Positions 5,782-8,538 of a DNA stretch of 8,538 nt are shown one piece after another (within the stretch, counting starts at the first letter, position 1; every line of letters begins with the position of its first letter). This DNA is from Candidatus Parcubacteria bacterium (GTDB lineage Bacteria > Patescibacteriota > Microgenomatia > UBA12405), in assembly GCA_023443725.1 (NCBI GenBank), contig JAEZTF010000001.1:1-8538 (forward strand), read 5' to 3'. Both the position numbers and the translations under genes were made by a program. A model generated the notes under the pieces. The model worked only from the letters and a program-made list of their open reading frames with translations. It was not told where the DNA came from and did not search any database.

Positions 5782-5810
5782 TTTCCATTTAATCAATATT
5801 CCCTTATAAT
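5782..5810 (+). promoter_or_regulatory. uppP: Promoter of uppP, predicted to give a leaderless mRNA
   Basis: TATAAT (5805-5810) is a perfect -10 box. TTTCCA (5782-5787), 17 bases upstream, matches the -35 consensus at four of six positions. Only six bases (TAATCC) lie between TATAAT and the ATG, so transcription would begin at or next to the A of the start codon. No SD is present, which fits leaderless translation. Confidence 0.6.
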
Positions 5811-5816
5811 TAATCC

Positions 5817-6545
5817 ATGACTCTAATTCAATCACTCATCCTTAGTCTAGTCCAAGGTATTACTGAATTTTTACCAATTTCTTCCGACGGTCATTTAAAT
5901 TTATTCCAACATTTTTTCAAATTAACTCCTTCTCTTTCTTTTGATGTTTTTCTTCATGCCGCTACGTTTTTATCTGTTTTATTCTTTTTTCGAACTCAAA
6001 TCAAATATTTTTTTTCCAATCTCAAATATATAATTGTTGGTTCTATTCCAGCAGTCTTGGTTGGCTTTTTACTAAAAGATCAATTTGAAACTCTTTTTGC
6101 CAATCCAAAATTTTTGCCTTACTTTTTTCTGATTACTGGTATCTTAGTTTTATCCACCAGATTCTTCAAAAAAGGGGACAATAAATTAACCTATTTTTCG
6201 GCATTTATTATCGGTATTTTTCAGGCACTAGCAATTCTTCCTGGAGTTTCTCGTTCTGGTTGTACTATTTTTGCAGCTCTTTTATTTGGTCTTTCTCCTC
6301 TTAATGCTTTCAATTTTTCATTCAGTCTTTTTATACCCGCTTCAGCCGGTGCTATTTTATTAAGTCTTAAAGATATTATGTCTGCCAATATTCTTACCCA
6401 AAACAACCTTCTTGCCTTTGTTGTTACATTCTTAGTTGGTATCATTGCTCTTTCTTTCTTAAAGAAAATAGTTTCTCAAAATAAATTCTGGGTATTTGGA
6501 ATCTATACAATTATTTTAGCCTTAAGTTTATTTTTTATTCTTTAA
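5817..6545 (+). CDS. uppP: Undecaprenyl-diphosphate phosphatase (UppP/BacA family)
   Basis: A 242-residue polytopic membrane enzyme that removes a phosphate from undecaprenyl diphosphate, recycling the lipid carrier for peptidoglycan and other wall polymers (EC 3.6.1.27 by family). The first signature VQGITEFLPISSDGHLNL (12-29) contains E17 and H26, matching E. coli E21 and H30. The second, LPGVSRSGCTI (141-151), contains R146, matching R174. The first motif usually reads SSxGH with a small residue at x; here it is aspartate (D24). About seven or eight hydrophobic segments are visible. It is shorter than common homologues (about 265-273). It stands alone behind its own promoter, with divergent and convergent neighbours. 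The stop overlaps the stop of a small - strand ORF, and no terminator hairpin is seen after it. It implies the cell makes wall polymers on undecaprenyl phosphate. Confidence 0.95.
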   Translation: MTLIQSLILSLVQGITEFLPISSDGHLNLFQHFFKLTPSLSFDVFLHAATFLSVLFFFRTQIKYFFSNLKYIIVGSIPAVLVGFLLKDQFETLFANPKFLPYFFLITGILVLSTRFFKKGDNKLTYFSAFIIGIFQALAILPGVSRSGCTIFAALLFGLSPLNAFNFSFSLFIPASAGAILLSLKDIMSANILTQNNLLAFVVTFLVGIIALSFLKKIVSQNKFWVFGIYTIILALSLFFIL

Positions 6546-6703
6546 CATTCCCCAGTTTTTCCGCTAATTCTGTTCAAAAGCATTTTCTTTAAATTCTTTT
6601 CAGCCAATTTAATTGTTTTTCTTGGCCCAATTTGTCTGTCAATTTCCAACGTTTCTATTTCAATTTGAAATTTTATCTCTTGATTGTTTTTATTATTTTT
6701 CAT
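6542..6703 (-). CDS. Small basic hypothetical protein (53 residues)
   Basis: An open frame of 53 codons plus TAA, beginning MKNNKNNQEIKFQIEIETLE and ending RISGKTGEC. I do not recognise it. It is rich in Lys, Asn, Ile and Glu and clearly basic, with an N-terminal part likely to form beta strands (about 9-21) and a helical stretch (about 30-45, IKLAEKNLKKMLL). No membrane segment or signal is present. It starts 39 bases after the exonuclease stop on the same strand with no promoter-like sequence between, so it is probably the second gene of that unit. No SD is seen. Its TAA overlaps the uppP TAA in the opposite direction (6542-6545). It fills the gap exactly between two good genes, which argues for a real gene, but in such A+T-rich DNA a frame this short could occur by chance. 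Confidence 0.5.
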   Translation of the reverse strand: MKNNKNNQEIKFQIEIETLEIDRQIGPRKTIKLAEKNLKKMLLNRISGKTGEC

Positions 6704-6742
6704 ATTCGTTTTTTCTACGATCTATCATCTACGACCTATTAA

Positions 6743-7699
6743 CTAAATTTCACCACTCATAAATTCTTTCCAAATTAAATACAATTCAGCCGTAGCCACT
6801 GCATCTCGAGATACATAATCAGCAATTTTATTAAACTCGCCAGCATTATACAGTTCAGACACTTGGTCACCGTGCACTCCTTCTCCTTTTGGATTTTTTA
6901 TTCCAAATGCTTTGCATAAAAACTCCAGCTTATAAGCTCGATTATTTTGTCTTAATTTATTTTGCAGATCGATAAATTTTTCCGACCATTTTTTATTAGC
7001 TTCAAAAGGTACTTTAATTCTATTTATTCCTGATCTAATTATCAAAAAAGGGAAATCAAAATTCTCTCCATTATAAGTCACAAATTGTTCATAATTTTTA
7101 CATTTTGTCCAAAATTCCTCCAGTAAACTTTTTTCATCACTAAACATTTGATATTTAAAATTTTCTTTTTCCGGCACTAAATCTTTTTTTGTCGATAAAC
7201 TCAACACAAATCCATTTTTGTTATTAATGTCATATCCACCAATAGCACAGACCATTCCAAAAATAGGGTGGAGAGCAGTTCTTTTTTTTGCATCTTCTTT
7301 ATCTTCAACATTTTTTTCCAAATTTTCCAACAAATATTCTTGCTCAGAAGTGTCCAATTCTTCAAATTTTTTACCAATTGTTTCAATATCAAAAACTAAA
7401 GTTGGTGTTTTATCTTTATAAGATTCTATTTCTTCACTATTTACAATCTGACAACTATCTATGATTAAACTTACTTTACCATTATATTCTTGAGTTTTTC
7501 CACTGACTTCAATTATTTTACCCACTTCCACCTGGCATTGAGCCATATTATTTCCCCATATTTTCGCTTCTATTTTGCCAGACTGATTGCTTAGTTCTAG
7601 AATTAAAAAATTATCTCCATTTTTTGTTTGTCTGATCTCTTTATTTAATACCAAAAAATGTTCATCACGTATCAGCTGATTTTGATTTAATATTGTCAT
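6743..7699 (-). CDS. OB-fold / DEDDy 3'-5' exonuclease fusion protein
   Basis: A 318-residue two-domain protein. Residues about 15-90 resemble the OB-fold nucleic-acid-binding domain found at the N-terminus of YhaM-type exoribonucleases ('FLILELSNQSGKIEAKIWG', 31-49; 'GKIIEVSGKTQEYNGKVSLII', 60-80, is the second half). Residues about 98-314 form an RNase H-like exonuclease of the PolB-proofreading type. Exo I is FDIET with D104 and E106, Exo II is YNGENFDFPFL (209-219) with N210 and D215, and Exo III is YVSRD (295-299) with Y295 and D299, so the full DEDDy set is present. A Glu/Lys-rich helical insert lies at about 112-140. The likely role is 3'-5' degradation or trimming of RNA or single-stranded DNA in the cytosol; which substrate is not visible. 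There is no polymerase domain. The frame extends to a TTG at 7717, but that codon lies upstream of the -10 box, so the ATG at 7699 is chosen. The stop is TAG, the only one in the window. Confidence 0.85.
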   Translation of the reverse strand: MTILNQNQLIRDEHFLVLNKEIRQTKNGDNFLILELSNQSGKIEAKIWGNNMAQCQVEVGKIIEVSGKTQEYNGKVSLIIDSCQIVNSEEIESYKDKTPTLVFDIETIGKKFEELDTSEQEYLLENLEKNVEDKEDAKKRTALHPIFGMVCAIGGYDINNKNGFVLSLSTKKDLVPEKENFKYQMFSDEKSLLEEFWTKCKNYEQFVTYNGENFDFPFLIIRSGINRIKVPFEANKKWSEKFIDLQNKLRQNNRAYKLEFLCKAFGIKNPKGEGVHGDQVSELYNAGEFNKIADYVSRDAVATAELYLIWKEFMSGEI

Positions 7700-7705
7700 T
7701 GAGTC

Positions 7706-7734
7706 ATTATAAAACAATTAGCATCAATTATCAT
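7706..7734 (-). promoter_or_regulatory. Promoter of the exonuclease gene, predicted leaderless
   Basis: On the - strand TATAAT (7711-7706) is perfect and is preceded by ATGATA (7734-7729) at 17 bases, four of six matches to the -35 consensus. Six bases (GACTCA) separate TATAAT from the ATG at 7699, the same geometry as for uppP. This decides the start against the upstream TTG at 7717, which would lie outside the transcript. Confidence 0.55.
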
Positions 7735-7823
7735 ATAATTTATATTAAAGTTATACAAAATAATAATCAGGTGTTTATTTAATGTATGTATCTGTTGTGT
7801 ATATACTATAAGACGCTAACTAT

Positions 7824-7852
7824 TTGACATTTATTCGTATCTATCCTAGAAT
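7824..7852 (+). promoter_or_regulatory. Strong sigma70-type promoter of the gene at 7880
   Basis: TTGACA (7824-7829, perfect) and TAGAAT (7847-7852, one mismatch) are exactly 17 bases apart. The predicted start is about 7859, giving a leader of about 21 bases. A short inverted repeat CTATA-T-TATAG (7857-7867) covers the predicted start. The leader has no clear SD. This is the best promoter match in the window. Confidence 0.75.
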
Positions 7853-7879
7853 ACTTCTATATTATAGGTTTTTAGATAA

Positions 7880-8538
7880 ATGACAGAAATGTCCAATAAA
7901 GAAGTTCTAGATTTTAATAAACCAGAGGAAACAAAAGATTTTCCGGTTCAAATAGATGGAACATCAGCCTTAAAATTGGATGATATTCCTGAAGAACAAA
8001 ATTGTGGTAAGGAAATTGAAGAAGTAAGAGATGGAATTAATGCTACACAAGGACTTACAGTAGTTGAACCTGTTAATGAAGAAGTAATATTTGAACCAAT
8101 CAAAGATATTGATATTAAGCCTAGTCTTGCAAAAAGAGCGGCTAAATTTATTAGAAGAGCGTGGCTTAAAATTGGAACTATGTTTTTAGCATCAGCAACA
8201 TTAGGTAGTGCAGCTGCTTGTGGTCCTATTGAAGCTGCTTCTTCTAGTCCAGAGCCAACTCAAATAGTGGTTGTCAATAATTCTGATGGAATGGCTGTCC
8301 ATACTTCAAATGAAGCTCCAACTGAAGTTACTCCATCTCCTACTCCAGAATCAACTGAATCACCAATTTTAGATGAATTTGGTTTTTCTGAAGAACGCAA
8401 AGCCGAACTTAACCAACAGTTCCAAGACTTTTTAAACAAACAAGGTGAATTTACTCCAGAAAAAATGTCATCAATGATGTTTCGAATAGCAGATGAAAAA
8501 AATAAAAAAACGATGACTTTAGGTCTTGTCAGTAATGC
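7880..8538 (+). CDS. Anchored or exported protein with long acidic N-terminus and Pro/Ser/Thr-rich stalk (3' end outside window)
   Basis: The frame runs from ATG 7880 to the window edge, giving at least 219 residues; I do not recognise the family. Residues 1-80 are acidic, rich in Glu, Asp and Pro and probably disordered. A basic patch follows (84-97, AKRAAKFIRRAWLK), then a hydrophobic segment (98-113, IGTMFLASATLGSAAA) ending at C114. RRAWLK resembles the RRxFLK core of a Tat signal, and AAAC is a weak lipobox-like end, but more than 90 residues before a signal would be unusual. A single-pass anchor with a cytosolic N-terminal tail fits as well. Residues 119-163 are a Ser/Thr/Pro/Glu-rich linker (TPSPTPESTESP), typical of a stalk outside the membrane. 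A charged, helical region starts at about 164 (DEFGFSEERKAELNQQFQDF). ATG 7889 (residue 4) is an alternative start. A strong promoter precedes it. Confidence 0.75.
   Translation, partial: MTEMSNKEVLDFNKPEETKDFPVQIDGTSALKLDDIPEEQNCGKEIEEVRDGINATQGLTVVEPVNEEVIFEPIKDIDIKPSLAKRAAKFIRRAWLKIGTMFLASATLGSAAACGPIEAASSSPEPTQIVVVNNSDGMAVHTSNEAPTEVTPSPTPESTESPILDEFGFSEERKAELNQQFQDFLNKQGEFTPEKMSSMMFRIADEKNKKTMTLGLVSN

Larger units (their letters stand above)
5612..5816. other. Divergent intergenic region with small repeats
   Basis: About 205 bases without a credible ORF separate two divergent genes. It is very A+T-rich. On the + strand ATAAGA (5723-5728) and TCTTAT (5734-5739) form an inverted repeat around five bases, with another TCTTAT at 5702-5707. 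TTTTAGC occurs twice with 10-base periodicity (5675-5681, 5685-5691). The uppP promoter occupies its right end. I see no convincing promoter for the leftward gene by eye; TTGGCT at 5694-5689 (- strand) is a possible -35 but has only a poor -10 partner. Confidence 0.5.

Noticed and set aside
7700..7717. TTG start for the exonuclease.
   Set aside because: It precedes the TATAAT box, so it would not be in the predicted transcript, and the six extra residues add nothing to the OB domain.
7782..7811. Nine-residue ORF (MYVSVVYIL) that could be a leader peptide.
   Set aside because: It lies upstream of the promoter at 7824-7852 and so outside the transcript; it is too short to support otherwise.
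1..8538. Possible alternative genetic code (UGA read as Gly or Trp), as in some Patescibacteria lineages.
   Set aside because: No gene ends in TGA, but every conserved protein reads through without internal TGA at conserved Gly or Trp positions, so the standard code suffices.

Overview
The window looks like a chromosomal segment of an AT-rich bacterium with a reduced genome, most likely a member of the Patescibacteria/CPR. This assignment is inferred from short intergenic gaps, compact proteins, a short-LID adenylate kinase, no map gene between adk and infA, mixed use of Shine-Dalgarno (SD) sites and almost exclusive TAA stops. No 16S or other decisive marker is present. All genes read through with the standard code and nothing requires UGA recoding.

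Bases 1-5031 (+ strand) hold the end of the spc operon fused to the alpha operon and the L13-S9 pair: secY (3' part only), adk, infA, rpmJ, rpsM, rpsK, rpsD, rpoA, rplQ, rplM, rpsI. Gaps run from a 1-base overlap to about 60 bases. The largest gap, before rpmJ, contains a good sigma70-type promoter (TTGATA-17-TACAAT), so the ribosomal/RNA polymerase block can be transcribed apart from secY-adk-infA. The block ends in a strong hairpin terminator with a UUCG loop (5051-5073). Three starts are better placed at internal ATGs than at the first possible codon: rpsM 1320, rpsI 4621 and the exonuclease 7699.

Bases 5095-5611 (- strand) hold a self-contained unit: an unrecognised 153-residue protein with one N-terminal membrane segment, its own strong SD and its own terminator. 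Its 5' half is richer in G+C than the neighbours. About 205 bases without a gene follow (5612-5816), holding small inverted and direct repeats and the promoter of the next gene.

Bases 5817-6545 (+) encode UppP, the undecaprenyl-diphosphate phosphatase of cell-wall lipid carrier recycling. Facing it on the - strand is a probable two-gene unit: a fusion of an OB-fold nucleic-acid-binding domain to a DEDDy 3'-5' exonuclease (7699-6743), followed 39 bases later by a 53-codon basic ORF (6703-6542) whose stop overlaps the uppP stop. Both uppP and the exonuclease have TATAAT exactly six bases before the ATG, which predicts leaderless mRNAs.

Bases 7824-8538 (+) carry a strong promoter (TTGACA-17-TAGAAT) and the 5' part of a gene cut by the window edge. 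It would encode an anchored or exported protein with a long acidic N-terminal region, a late hydrophobic segment at residues 98-113 and a Pro/Ser/Thr-rich stalk. The most unusual content is the OB-DEDDy fusion with its small partner ORF, the matched leaderless promoters, and this protein with its misplaced signal-like segment.
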